Assembly: GCA_913062865.1 (NCBI GenBank)
Contig: CAJXWO010000032.1
Span: 1-33,540, forward strand
Direction: 5' to 3'
Length of the DNA stretch: 33,540 bases
From: an uncultured Paracoccaceae bacterium
GTDB taxonomy: Bacteria; Pseudomonadota; Alphaproteobacteria; Rhodobacterales; Rhodobacteraceae
A program made the translations under genes and the position numbers. The notes below the pieces were generated by a model. That model ran no database searches and was not told the origin of the DNA. It worked only from the letters and a program-made list of their open reading frames with translations. Positions 7,822-15,322 of this stretch are shown one piece after another. Numbering within the stretch: position 1 is the first letter of the stretch; every line of letters starts with the position of its first letter.

Positions 7822-8697
7822 ATGCTGAAAGGGTCGATGCCTGCCCTGGTCACGCCGTTCAAGAACGGCGAGGTGGATTACGACACGCTCAAGTCGCTGG
7901 TAGAATGGCATATCGGCGAGGGCTCGCACGGGCTGGTGCCCGTGGGCACGACGGGGGAAAGCCCGACGCTCACTCATGAAGAGCACGAAGAGGTCGTCGA
8001 GACCGTCGTGCGCGCGGTGGCGGGCCGTGTGCCGGTCATCGCCGGGGCCGGGTCGAACAACACGCTCGAAGCGATCCGCTTCATGCAGCATGCCCATGCT
8101 GTGGGCGCAGATGCGGCGCTGGTCGTGACGCCCTATTACAACAAGCCCACGCAGCGCGGGCTGATTGCCCATTTCACTGCGCTGCACGATTGCTGCGAGC
8201 TGCCCATCGTCATCTACAACATTCCCGGTCGCTCGGCCGTGGACATGTCCCCGGACACCATGGGTGAACTTGCCAAGCTGCCGCGCATCATCGGGGTCAA
8301 GGACGCCACGGGCGATCTGGACCGCGTCTGCCGTCAGCGCATGACCTGCGGCAAGGATTTCATCCAGATCTCGGGCGAGGATGCAACGGCCCACGGGTTC
8401 AACGCCCAGGGCGGCAAGGGGTGCATTTCTGTCACCGCCAACGTGGCGCCTAAGCTCTGCTCGCAGATGCAAGAGGCGACGCTGATGGGCGACTACGGCA
8501 CAGCGCTGGACATCCAGGACCGGCTGATGCCGCTGCACAAGGCGATCTTTACCGAACCGGGGCTGGTCGGCGCGAAATACGCCATGAGCCAGCTTGGCCT
8601 GTGCAGCGAAGAGGTCCGCTCGCCGCTGGTCGGTCTGACCGATGAGACACGGGCCAAGGTCAACGATGCGCTGCGCTTTGCGGGGCTGATGAATTAA
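7822..8697 (+). CDS. dapA: 4-hydroxy-tetrahydrodipicolinate synthase
   Basis: A 291-residue class I aldolase of the lysine/diaminopimelate pathway. It condenses pyruvate with aspartate semialdehyde in the cytoplasm. The Schiff-base lysine is K160 in GVKDATG. The catalytic triad residues T43 (VGTTGESPT), Y106 (TPYYNKP) and Y132 (IYNIPGRS) are present, as is R137, which binds the aldehyde substrate. Length and motifs match the E. coli enzyme with a one-residue offset. GAGGAG lies upstream of the start. It is divergent from slt. The TAA stop shares bases with the stop of the convergent FMN reductase gene. Confidence 0.95.
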   Translation: MLKGSMPALVTPFKNGEVDYDTLKSLVEWHIGEGSHGLVPVGTTGESPTLTHEEHEEVVETVVRAVAGRVPVIAGAGSNNTLEAIRFMQHAHAVGADAALVVTPYYNKPTQRGLIAHFTALHDCCELPIVIYNIPGRSAVDMSPDTMGELAKLPRIIGVKDATGDLDRVCRQRMTCGKDFIQISGEDATAHGFNAQGGKGCISVTANVAPKLCSQMQEATLMGDYGTALDIQDRLMPLHKAIFTEPGLVGAKYAMSQLGLCSEEVRSPLVGLTDETRAKVNDALRFAGLMN

Positions 8698-9251
8698 GCG
8701 GACCGGGCCCGCTCTGCCTCGGCGCGCAACTGGCCCATCAGGTCCTTGAGAGCCTTCAGGTACAAGTCGTTATCTAGGCGACCGTCGGCGTCGAATTCGC
8801 CTGTGTTGCGCGCAACCAGAACCTCGGGACCCTGAAGCAGCCGGGGCCGGAACGGGACCATGCAGCTGCGCAGCATCGTCTGCGCCCGCGCGCCGCCCTC
8901 GCGCCCGCCGGTGGCCGAGGTGATGGCAACGGGTTTGTCCAGCCAGGGGTTGCCGTCGGTCCGGCTGACCCAGTCAAGCGCGTTTTTCAGAACCCCCGAC
9001 AGACCCTTGTTGTACTCGGGCGTCGAGATGACCACCGCATCGGCCGCTGCGATCTGATCCCGCAGGGTCTGGACCGACGCAGGAATGCCCTCGGCATCCT
9101 CGAGATCACCATCGTATAGCGGCAGGTTCAGGTCGGCCTCGACAAAGGCCGCATCCTCGCCAAAGGCACGGGCGGCTTCTCGGATCATCAGGCGATTTGT
9201 GGCCTTGGCCCGAAGCGAGCCGGAGATGCCCAGAAGGGTCAGGTCTGTCAT
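8694..9251 (-). CDS. NADPH-dependent FMN reductase (flavodoxin-fold quinone/azo reductase type)
   Basis: A 185-residue flavodoxin-like protein. The FMN phosphate loop [14 protein letters not shown] is at about 8-21. The second flavin loop, [19 protein letters not shown] at about 76-94, is diagnostic of the NADPH-dependent FMN reductase family (ChrR/ArsH-like relatives). It is followed by a GGREGG turn near 112. It probably reduces free flavin or quinones with NAD(P)H in the cytoplasm. It has its own ribosome site (GAGGG) and lies behind a strong terminator that separates it from the OmpA-like gene. It converges on dapA with overlapping stops. Confidence 0.85.
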   Translation of the reverse strand: MTDLTLLGISGSLRAKATNRLMIREAARAFGEDAAFVEADLNLPLYDGDLEDAEGIPASVQTLRDQIAAADAVVISTPEYNKGLSGVLKNALDWVSRTDGNPWLDKPVAITSATGGREGGARAQTMLRSCMVPFRPRLLQGPEVLVARNTGEFDADGRLDNDLYLKALKDLMGQLRAEAERARSA

Positions 9252-9293
9252 GGCGGTTCATCCCTCGAGTTGCGATTTTTCCATGACCTAAAC

Positions 9294-9328
9294 GGAAAAC
9301 GCGGCACCGCAAGCCTGCGATGCCGCGT
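9294..9328 (-). terminator. Intrinsic terminator of the OmpA-like lipoprotein gene
   Basis: ACGCGGCA (9299-9306) pairs perfectly with TGCCGCGT (9321-9328). An inner stem CGCA/TGCG (9308-9311, 9316-9319) closes on a 4-base loop. Reading leftward, the stem runs into TTTTCC. It lies 33 bases past the stop of the OmpA-like gene, so it terminates that transcript and isolates the downstream FMN reductase gene. Confidence 0.75.
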
Positions 9329-9360
9329 CTTGTTTCTGCGCTGCCTGTCGCAGTGGCGCG

Positions 9361-10032
9361 TCAGCCCGCAGCGGTGGGCAGGATCACGATCTCGACCCGG
9401 CGGTTTTGCGCCCGACCCTCGGGCGTCAGGTTCGACGCGACGGGTTGATCTTCACCCCGGCCAAAGGCCTGAATCCGGCCGGGCGTCACACCCGCGTTGA
9501 TCAGAACCGATGCCACCGAATTGGCCCGGCGCTGGGACAAGCCCTGATTGTAGCCCGCGTCGCCGGTATTGTCGGTGTGCCCGATCACCTGGACCGTCGA
9601 ATTCGGATAGGCCTGCAGGTTGCCCGCCACGACGTTCAGATCGCGCTGCAGGTCCGAGCGGACGGCCGCGCTGTCGGTGGCGAACAGGATATCCTGCGGC
9701 ATGGTCACGATCAGCCGCTCACCCGTGTTTACGATGCCGATATTGTCATTGCCCAGGTCGCGGCGCAGATCGGCCTCTTGCCGGTCCAGTCGGTTGCCGA
9801 TCAGCGCACCGCCGCCGGCGCCGATCACGGCGCCCTTCACGGCATTCTGACGGCGTTCGGTAGGGTCGTCCCCGGTGATGGCACCGATCACGGCCCCAAC
9901 GCCTGCGCCCAGCAGCGCACCTTGCTTGGCGTTGCGGTTGGGGTCGTCGGCGCTCACGGTCGCCGGATCGGTACAGGCGCTCAGCGCCATCACGGCGGCA
10001 ACACCGCCCAGCAGGATGAAACGTGTGGTCAT
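9361..10032 (-). CDS. OmpA-family lipoprotein with glycine-zipper segment (YiaD-like)
   Basis: A 223-residue outer-membrane lipoprotein. The signal peptide ends in lipobox LSAC (cysteine at about residue 20). A glycine-zipper region follows at about 39-80 (GALLGAGVGAVIGAITG and GAVIGAGGGALIG). The C-terminal OmpA peptidoglycan-binding domain covers about 105-220, with VQVIGHTDNTGDAGYNQGLSQRRA and NRRVEI. The lipid anchors it to the outer membrane and the OmpA domain binds peptidoglycan, as in E. coli YiaD. An upstream in-frame ATG at 10104 would bury the signal peptide, so the start at 10032 is used (AGAGG upstream). It is followed by a good terminator, so it is probably monocistronic. Confidence 0.9.
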   Translation of the reverse strand: MTTRFILLGGVAAVMALSACTDPATVSADDPNRNAKQGALLGAGVGAVIGAITGDDPTERRQNAVKGAVIGAGGGALIGNRLDRQEADLRRDLGNDNIGIVNTGERLIVTMPQDILFATDSAAVRSDLQRDLNVVAGNLQAYPNSTVQVIGHTDNTGDAGYNQGLSQRRANSVASVLINAGVTPGRIQAFGRGEDQPVASNLTPEGRAQNRRVEIVILPTAAG

Positions 10033-10160
10033 GGCTCGGCCTCTCTTGGTCCACGCACGGCAGGATGCCGCTGCTTTATCTTGTTGATGGGCCAAGCATT
10101 CCAAAGGCGCAAGGCGGCGTCACGGGGAATTTCGGCGAAAGCCCGCGCACGGTCGCGTGA

Positions 10161-11012
10161 TCACCCGGCGTCTGCGCGGGCGGATTCGTAGGCCAGCATC
10201 GCCCGTTTGACCGGCAGCCCCCAATGGTATCCACCCAAGCCGCCCGATTTGCGTAACGCCCGATGGCAGGGGATGAGCCAGCTGACCGGGTTGCGACCCA
10301 CCGCGGTGCCCACGGCCCGCACGGCACGCGGATTGCCGATGGCCTGCGCGATCTCGGAATAGGTGGTGACGTGGCCCGAGGGGATGCTCATCAGCGCCTC
10401 CCAGACCTTGATCTGGAACGGCGCCCCGATGAGGTAAAGCGGCACCGGCCCCTTCGGATCAAGCCCGAACGCAGCCTCGACCCAGGCACCAAGGCGGGCC
10501 GGATCCTCGACAAAGATGGCCTGCGGCCAACGGCCTGTTAGATCATCAAAGGCAGCCGCCTCGCCCACCTCGCCGGCAAAGGCCATGCCGCAGATCCCCT
10601 TGTCGGTTCCGGTCACAAGCGCGGGCCCAAAGGGGCTTTCGAACCAGCCCCAATAGATCGTCAGACCGTCGGCACCACGGGCGAAATCGCCGGGGCTCAT
10701 CGCCTCCCACCGCAGGAACAGGTCATGCAGGCGCCCGCCCCCCGACAGCCCGGCCGCATGGGCCGCCTCGAGCGTGGTGAACCGCTCGGCCAACAGCGCC
10801 TTGGCATGGCCCAGCGTCAGGTATTGCTGATACCGCTTGGGGCTGACGCCGACCCAACGGGTGAAAAGGCGCTGAAAATGCGCCGGGCTCATGTCCATCC
10901 GCCCGGCCAACTCGTCCAGGCTCAACGGTTCGCCAGCGGTGTCGATCATGTCGATCGCGCGACGCATGACGTGGTAATGGTAGCCGGTGTCGTCGGTGGC
11001 CATGGTTTTCAT
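10161..11012 (-). CDS. Ada-like protein: AraC-type HTH fused to O6-methylguanine-DNA methyltransferase
   Basis: A 283-residue fusion. An AraC-type helix-turn-helix lies at about 30-110 (LAGRMDMSPAHFQRLFTRWVG, then SPKRYQQYLTLGHAK). The C-terminal methyltransferase domain carries the acceptor cysteine in IPCHRAL (C249), preceded by SGHVTTYSEIAQAIGNPRAVRAVG. It should repair O6-methylguanine by irreversible self-alkylation. The N-terminal zinc domain of E. coli Ada, which senses methylphosphotriesters through a cysteine cluster, is missing, so whether it still activates transcription is unclear. An ATG at 11003 is a second possible start, but AGGAG before 11012 favours the longer form. It is divergent from nth, another DNA-repair gene, and a dyad lies just upstream. 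Confidence 0.88.
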   Translation of the reverse strand: MKTMATDDTGYHYHVMRRAIDMIDTAGEPLSLDELAGRMDMSPAHFQRLFTRWVGVSPKRYQQYLTLGHAKALLAERFTTLEAAHAAGLSGGGRLHDLFLRWEAMSPGDFARGADGLTIYWGWFESPFGPALVTGTDKGICGMAFAGEVGEAAAFDDLTGRWPQAIFVEDPARLGAWVEAAFGLDPKGPVPLYLIGAPFQIKVWEALMSIPSGHVTTYSEIAQAIGNPRAVRAVGTAVGRNPVSWLIPCHRALRKSGGLGGYHWGLPVKRAMLAYESARADAG

Positions 11013-11032
11013 GGGGCTCTCCTGCAAGCGTT

Positions 11033-11048
11033 GCGGTATTTCTACCGC
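11033..11048. promoter_or_regulatory. Dyad upstream of the Ada-like gene
   Basis: GCGGTA (11033-11038), TTTC, TACCGC (11043-11048) is a perfect 6-bp inverted repeat, 20 bases upstream of the Ada-like start in the gap shared with nth. It could be an operator or an RNA hairpin just before the ribosome site. No known consensus is matched. Confidence 0.4.
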
Positions 11049-11076
11049 GGCTGCGTCCAGGTTCGCGACCCGAATG

Positions 11077-11105
11077 TTGCGCAAACCGCCCCCCCGCGCC
11101 ATAAG
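11077..11105 (+). promoter_or_regulatory. Candidate promoter of nth giving a leaderless transcript
   Basis: TTGCGC (11077-11082), 17 bases, then CATAAG (11100-11105). The -10-like box ends six bases before the nth ATG, and no Shine-Dalgarno sequence is present (only a C-run precedes the start). Initiation would fall at or next to the ATG. The -35 is weak and sits in TTGCGCAA, itself a palindrome. Confidence 0.35.
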
Positions 11106-11111
11106 CCCCCC

Positions 11112-11756
11112 ATGGCCAAGCCGCTTGATTACCACACGATCCGTGCGATCTTTGACCGCTTTCACGCCGCCGACCCGGAACCAAAGGGCGAGCTGGAGCA
11201 TGTGAATGCCTATACGCTTCTGGTTGCGGTCGCCCTGTCGGCCCAAGCCACCGATGTGGGTGTGAACAAGGCCACGCGCGCGCTGTTCCAGATCGCTGAT
11301 GCACCCGAAAAGATGCTGGATCTGGGCGAAGAGCGCCTGATCGAACATATCAAGACCATCGGGCTTTACCGTAACAAGGCCAAGAACGTGATGAAGCTCA
11401 GCCGCATCCTGGTCGAGGAGTATGGCGGCATCGTCCCCAATTCGCGCGCCGCGCTGGAAAGCCTGCCCGGTGTGGGGCGCAAGACCGCGAATGTGGTGCT
11501 GAACATGTGGTGGCGGTTCCCCGCACAGGCGGTCGATACCCATATCTTTCGCGTTGGCAACCGGACCCGCATCGCGCCGGGCAAAGACGTGGTCGCCGTG
11601 GAACGCGCGATCGAGGACAACGTACCAGTCGACTACCAGCTTCACGCCCATCACTGGATGATCCTGCACGGCCGCTACCACTGCAAGGCACGCAAGCCCA
11701 TGTGCCCGACCTGCATCATCCACGATCTCTGCCCCTATGAGGACAAAACCGAATGA
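11112..11756 (+). CDS. nth: Endonuclease III (bifunctional DNA glycosylase/AP lyase)
   Basis: A 214-residue enzyme of base-excision repair that removes oxidised pyrimidines and cuts the abasic site. The helix-hairpin-helix ESLPGVGRKTANVVLN (about 116-131) carries the catalytic lysine K124. The catalytic aspartate is D142 in VDTHIFRVGNR. The 4Fe-4S cluster cysteines are C191, C198, C201 and C207 with the standard 6-2-5 spacing. The start at 11112 fits the family N-terminus; there is no ribosome site, and a -10-like box ends six bases upstream, so translation may be leaderless. Its stop overlaps the start of the kinase gene by four bases. It is divergent from the Ada-like repair gene. Confidence 0.95.
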   Translation: MAKPLDYHTIRAIFDRFHAADPEPKGELEHVNAYTLLVAVALSAQATDVGVNKATRALFQIADAPEKMLDLGEERLIEHIKTIGLYRNKAKNVMKLSRILVEEYGGIVPNSRAALESLPGVGRKTANVVLNMWWRFPAQAVDTHIFRVGNRTRIAPGKDVVAVERAIEDNVPVDYQLHAHHWMILHGRYHCKARKPMCPTCIIHDLCPYEDKTE

Positions 11757-12748
11757 CCAAGACCTACCAGGTGGTCGGCATCGGCAACGCCGTTGTCGAT
11801 GTGCTGACCCGCAGCGACGACAGTTTCCTCGATCACATGGGCATCCAGAAAGGCATCATGCAGCTGATCGAGCGCGATCGGGCCGAGACGCTTTATGCCG
11901 CCATGAGCGAACGGACCCAGGCGCCTGGCGGGTCCGTCGCCAACACCATCGCCGGGATCGGCAGCTTGGGCCTGCGCACGGCCTTTATCGGCAAGGTGCA
12001 TGATGACGCGCTGGGCCGCTTCTACGTCAAGGCGATGGAGGATGACGGCACCGATTTCGTAAACCCTCCGGTGGCGGGCGGCGATCTGCCAACGTCACGC
12101 TCGATGATCTTTGTCTCGCCCGATGGCGAGCGGTCGATGAACACCTATCTGGGCGTGTCGGCCGAACTGGGTCCTGAGGACGTGTCAGACGACGTGGCAG
12201 GCCAGGCCGAGATCCTGTTTCTCGAGGGCTACCTGTTCGACAAGGACAAGGGGAAAGAGGCGTTCACCCGCGCCGCGCGCCTGTGCCGCGAGGCCGGGGG
12301 CAAGGCGGGCATCGCCATTTCCGACCCGTTCTGTGTTGAGCGGCACCGCGCGGATTTCCTGAAGCTGATCGATCATCAGCTGGACTTCGTGATCGGGAAC
12401 GAGGCCGAAATCCGCTCGCTCTACCAGAACGACGATCTGGAGGCGGATCTGGCCGCGGTGGCCGCGATCTGCCCGCTGGTGGTGTGCACCCGGTCGGGTG
12501 ACGGTATAAGCGTGATGGAGCACGGGAAGCGCACGGATATCGCGGTGGAAAAGATCGTGCCCGTCGATGCGACCGGCGCCGGTGATCAGTTTGCCGCCGG
12601 GTTCCTCTTTGGTCTGGCCACGGGCCGGGACGTGGAGACCTGCGGGCGCATGGGCGCCGTGGCCGCCCGCGAGGTGATCCAGCATATGGGCCCGCGTCCC
12701 GAGGCGGATCTGACCGCGCTGTTCCGCCGGGCGGGACTGATTGGGTAA
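11753..12748 (+). CDS. PfkB-family carbohydrate/adenosine kinase
   Basis: A 331-residue kinase of the ribokinase/PfkB superfamily. The N-terminal substrate motif APGGSVANTIAGIGSLG is at about 57-73. The C-terminal signature PVDATGAGDQFAAGFLFGL at about 270-288 contains the catalytic base D278 and the anion hole GAGD. The overall form, with IGNAVVDVL at the start and NxxE (GNEAEI) near 215-220, resembles the adenosine kinase-like members common in alphaproteobacteria. It likely phosphorylates adenosine or a related nucleoside or sugar with ATP. It overlaps nth by four bases and so is co-translated with it; no functional link to DNA repair is obvious. Confidence 0.87.
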   Translation: MTKTYQVVGIGNAVVDVLTRSDDSFLDHMGIQKGIMQLIERDRAETLYAAMSERTQAPGGSVANTIAGIGSLGLRTAFIGKVHDDALGRFYVKAMEDDGTDFVNPPVAGGDLPTSRSMIFVSPDGERSMNTYLGVSAELGPEDVSDDVAGQAEILFLEGYLFDKDKGKEAFTRAARLCREAGGKAGIAISDPFCVERHRADFLKLIDHQLDFVIGNEAEIRSLYQNDDLEADLAAVAAICPLVVCTRSGDGISVMEHGKRTDIAVEKIVPVDATGAGDQFAAGFLFGLATGRDVETCGRMGAVAAREVIQHMGPRPEADLTALFRRAGLIG

Positions 12749-12777
12749 GCCCTAACGCTCCCTGCGGACCGCGCCAC

Positions 12778-12820
12778 GGGCTTGACTTGGGAGCCTGCCC
12801 CGGGCTTGAACCGGGGCCTC
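12778..12820. repeat. Palindromic intergenic element between convergent genes
   Basis: GCCCCGG (12797-12803) and CCGGGGC (12811-12817) flank a 7-base loop. The motif GGGCTTGA occurs twice, at 12778 and 12802. It lies between the convergent kinase and MFS genes and may act as a bidirectional terminator, although no T-run follows. Similar GGGCTTGA/CCGGGG stems are, from memory, frequent between genes in this family. Confidence 0.45.
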
Positions 12821-12843
12821 CGGTCCGGCGCCTGCACCTCTTC

Positions 12844-14091
12844 TCAGGCGGCAAGCACCTTGGGTCCCGCAGGGCGTTCCTTGACCGGCAGATGCACGAT
12901 GGCACTAAAGGCGCCCACGGCAACGCCGATCCACCATACGGCGGTGTAGTCGCCGTGGATGTCGTACATCCGCCCGCCCAGCCACACGCCCAGGAAGCTG
13001 CCGAGCTGGTGGCTGAAAAACACGATGCCATACAGCGTACCCATGTAGCGCAAGCCGTAGATATGCGCGATGAGCCCCGAGGTCAGCGGCACCGTTGCCA
13101 ACCACAAGCCGCCCATCGACACCGAGAACAGGATCACTGTACCGGGCGTCATCGGCACCATGATAAAGGCCGCAGCCACGAAGGTGCGCGCGGTGTAGAT
13201 GCCCGCCAGCAGGTATTTCTTGGACCACCGCTTGCCCGCCCAACCGGCCGCCAGCGTGCCCGCGATATTCGCCAGCCCGATGAGCGAGATCGCGACCGCC
13301 CCCAGCGCGCTTGTGGTGGTGATGCCGATATTGTGCAGCACGCCCCCGGGCAGGATGGGCCCGCACATCTCGGTCACGAAGGCGGGGAAATGCGCGGTGA
13401 CAAAGGCCAGCTGATAACCGCAGCTGAAAAAGCCGAGGAAGATCAGCGTGTAGGAGGGGTCGCGGAAGGCGCGCATCAGGATCGTGCCCATGCTCTCCTC
13501 GAGCTCGGCCCGTGAGGCGGGCGGTGTCGGCGCACGCATCAGCGGCAGGGTGAACAGCATCGCCAGGATCATCGCGGCGAAGACCAGGAACACGTTCTGC
13601 CAGCTCATCAGCCCCAGTAGCCATTCGGCCAGGGGTGCACCGAACACCTGCCCCGCGCTGCCTGCCGCCGTGGCGATGGCGAGGCTCATCGACCGGTTCT
13701 CATCCGAGCTCGCGCGGCCCACCACGGCCAGGATCACGCCGAACCCGGTGCCCGCGATGCCGAAACCCACGAGGATTTCGTACATCTGATGCGCCTCGGG
13801 CGTGACCGCATAGGACGACAGGACCAGCCCCGCGGCATAGGTCAGCGCGCCCAGAACGATCGCCTTGCGGTCACCGATCTTTTCCGCGATCGCGCCAAAG
13901 ATCGGCTGCCCGATCCCCCAGGCCAGGTTCTGGATCGCGATGGCCAGTGAGAACTCGGCCCGCAGCCAGCCGAACTCGTCCGCGATAGGGATCTGGAAGA
14001 CGCCAAAACTGGCGCGGATGGCAAAGCTGACAAGGATGATCAGGCAACCGACGACCAGCACCGGCGTGAAAAGGGGGGTACGGCTGTCCAT
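12844..14091 (-). CDS. MFS transporter
   Basis: A 415-residue protein with about twelve hydrophobic helices in two halves joined by a hydrophilic loop near residues 195-215 (PTPPASRAELEESMG). The N-terminal half has AEKIGDRKAIVLGALTYAAG, the MFS loop 2-3 signature in the form G-D-R-K-A-I. The sequence resembles the monocarboxylate/oxalate-formate antiporter type of MFS proteins, but the substrate is not determined. AGGAG seven bases upstream supports the start. It is divergent from zapE across about 100 bases and converges on the kinase gene. Confidence 0.87.
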   Translation of the reverse strand: MDSRTPLFTPVLVVGCLIILVSFAIRASFGVFQIPIADEFGWLRAEFSLAIAIQNLAWGIGQPIFGAIAEKIGDRKAIVLGALTYAAGLVLSSYAVTPEAHQMYEILVGFGIAGTGFGVILAVVGRASSDENRSMSLAIATAAGSAGQVFGAPLAEWLLGLMSWQNVFLVFAAMILAMLFTLPLMRAPTPPASRAELEESMGTILMRAFRDPSYTLIFLGFFSCGYQLAFVTAHFPAFVTEMCGPILPGGVLHNIGITTTSALGAVAISLIGLANIAGTLAAGWAGKRWSKKYLLAGIYTARTFVAAAFIMVPMTPGTVILFSVSMGGLWLATVPLTSGLIAHIYGLRYMGTLYGIVFFSHQLGSFLGVWLGGRMYDIHGDYTAVWWIGVAVGAFSAIVHLPVKERPAGPKVLAA

Positions 14092-14181
14092 CGGGCTCTC
14101 CTGTCGCGCGCGGGCACAGTACGCTCACCGCCGCGCGCGTCAATCGCCCCCGAGGCCCCTACACAAGCCCGCGCGCCCGCG

Positions 14182-14187
14182 CTATGC
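14182..14187 (+). promoter_or_regulatory. Candidate -10 box of zapE (leaderless arrangement)
   Basis: CTATGC ends six bases before the zapE ATG, the same geometry as in front of nth, and no Shine-Dalgarno sequence is evident. A weak -35 candidate (CCTACA, 14158-14163) lies 18 bases upstream. This is suggestive only. Confidence 0.25.
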
Positions 14188-14193
14188 GGGGCC

Positions 14194-15249
14194 ATGGCGC
14201 GCCTGTCCGACATCTATGCGACCAAGATCGCGAGCGGGGAAATCACCCCGGACCCCGCGCAAGAGGCAGCCCTGCCCGAGTTCGACCGCATCGCCGACGC
14301 GCTATCCCAGCCTGTGAAAAAGGGCCTGTTTCGCAAGGCCCCGGAACCGCCCAAGGGGCTTTACCTTTGGGGTGGTGTCGGGCGCGGCAAGTCGATGCTG
14401 ATGGATCTGTTCGTGCACCACCTAGACGCGCCGGTGCGGCGGGTCCATTTCCACGCTTTCATGCAGGAAATCCATGCAGGGCTGCACGCCGCCCGCCAGC
14501 AAGGCGTCGATGATGCGATCCTGCCCGTGGCCAAGGAGGTGGCGCGCGATCTGCGGCTTCTGGCGCTCGACGAGATGCAGATCACCGATATCACCGATGC
14601 GATGATCGTGGGCCGCCTGTTCGAGCAGCTCTTCAAGGCAGGGGTCGTCGTGGTCACCACCTCGAACCGCGTGCCCGATGACTTGTACAAGGACGGGCTG
14701 AACCGCCAGCTTTTCCTGCCGTTCATTGACCTTCTGAAGGAGCGGCTGGTCATTCACGAACTGGCCGGCCCGCGCGACTACCGTCAGGACCGGCTGGAGG
14801 GCAGCCCAGTCTACTTCACACCCAACGATGCGTCTGCACGCCAGGCCATTGCCGAAATTTGGCACGACCTGACGGGCGGCGTGTCGGACCCGCTGATCCT
14901 GCATGTTCAGGGCCGCGAGGTCGAACTGCCCGCCTTTCGCAACGGTGTGGCGCGCGCGTCGTTCTACGATCTCTGCGGTCGGCCGCTGGGGCCTGCGGAT
15001 TACCTTGCCCTGTCGCAGGCCGTGCGCGTGCTGATCCTCGAAGACATCCCCAGCCTGTCCCGGTCGAACTTCAACGAGGCCAAGCGCTTTGTCACCCTGA
15101 TCGACGCGCTCTACGAAGCGCGGGTGCGCCTGATCGCGAGCGCCGCTGCCCGCCCGGAAATGCTGTACCTGGAAGGCGAAGGCAGTTTCGAGTTCGAGCG
15201 CACCGCCAGCCGACTGCGCGAGATGCAGGCCGAGGATTGGGGGCGCTAA
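14194..15249 (+). CDS. zapE: Cell division protein ZapE (AFG1-family ATPase)
   Basis: A 351-residue AAA+-like ATPase of the AFG1/LACE1 family. Walker A is WGGVGRGKSMLMD at about 59-71, Walker B is LLALDEMQITDITDAM at about 123-138, and the downstream TTSNRVPDDLYKDGLNR segment is the sensor region diagnostic of the family. In E. coli ZapE binds FtsZ and affects the Z-ring late in division; the mitochondrial homologue is involved in protein turnover. Length and motif order are normal. It is divergent from the MFS gene and converges on the LysM gene. The start has no clear ribosome-binding site. Confidence 0.92.
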   Translation: MARLSDIYATKIASGEITPDPAQEAALPEFDRIADALSQPVKKGLFRKAPEPPKGLYLWGGVGRGKSMLMDLFVHHLDAPVRRVHFHAFMQEIHAGLHAARQQGVDDAILPVAKEVARDLRLLALDEMQITDITDAMIVGRLFEQLFKAGVVVVTTSNRVPDDLYKDGLNRQLFLPFIDLLKERLVIHELAGPRDYRQDRLEGSPVYFTPNDASARQAIAEIWHDLTGGVSDPLILHVQGREVELPAFRNGVARASFYDLCGRPLGPADYLALSQAVRVLILEDIPSLSRSNFNEAKRFVTLIDALYEARVRLIASAAARPEMLYLEGEGSFEFERTASRLREMQAEDWGR

Positions 15250-15256
15250 GCCCTGC

Positions 15257-15285
15257 AAAAAAGGGGGGGCCGTTTGCCGGCCCCC
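15257..15285 (-). terminator. Intrinsic terminator of the LysM gene
   Basis: GGGGGCCG (15265-15272) pairs with CGGCCCCC (15278-15285) around a 5-base loop. Read leftward, the stem is followed by six T residues (A6 at 15257-15262 on the plus strand). It lies 38 bases past the LysM gene stop. It also sits just past the zapE stop and may serve both convergent genes. Confidence 0.8.
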
Positions 15286-15322
15286 AGACTTGTTGCTGCT
15301 CGTTGCCTGTATGGCCCCGAGG

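Noticed and set aside
7096-8538. Long minus-strand open frame of 480 codons across dapA
   Set aside because: It lies antisense to dapA and to the start of slt, has Arg/Gly/His-rich composition without any family motif, and is a by-product of high GC content.
11013-11723. Extension of the Ada-like gene through nth
   Set aside because: It would run antisense through all of nth; a good ribosome site lies at 11012.
11021-14102. Shared leader CAGGAGAGCCC before the Ada-like and MFS starts
   Set aside because: It is a short ribosome-site match of 11 bases in two unrelated genes, explained by the Shine-Dalgarno core plus chance.
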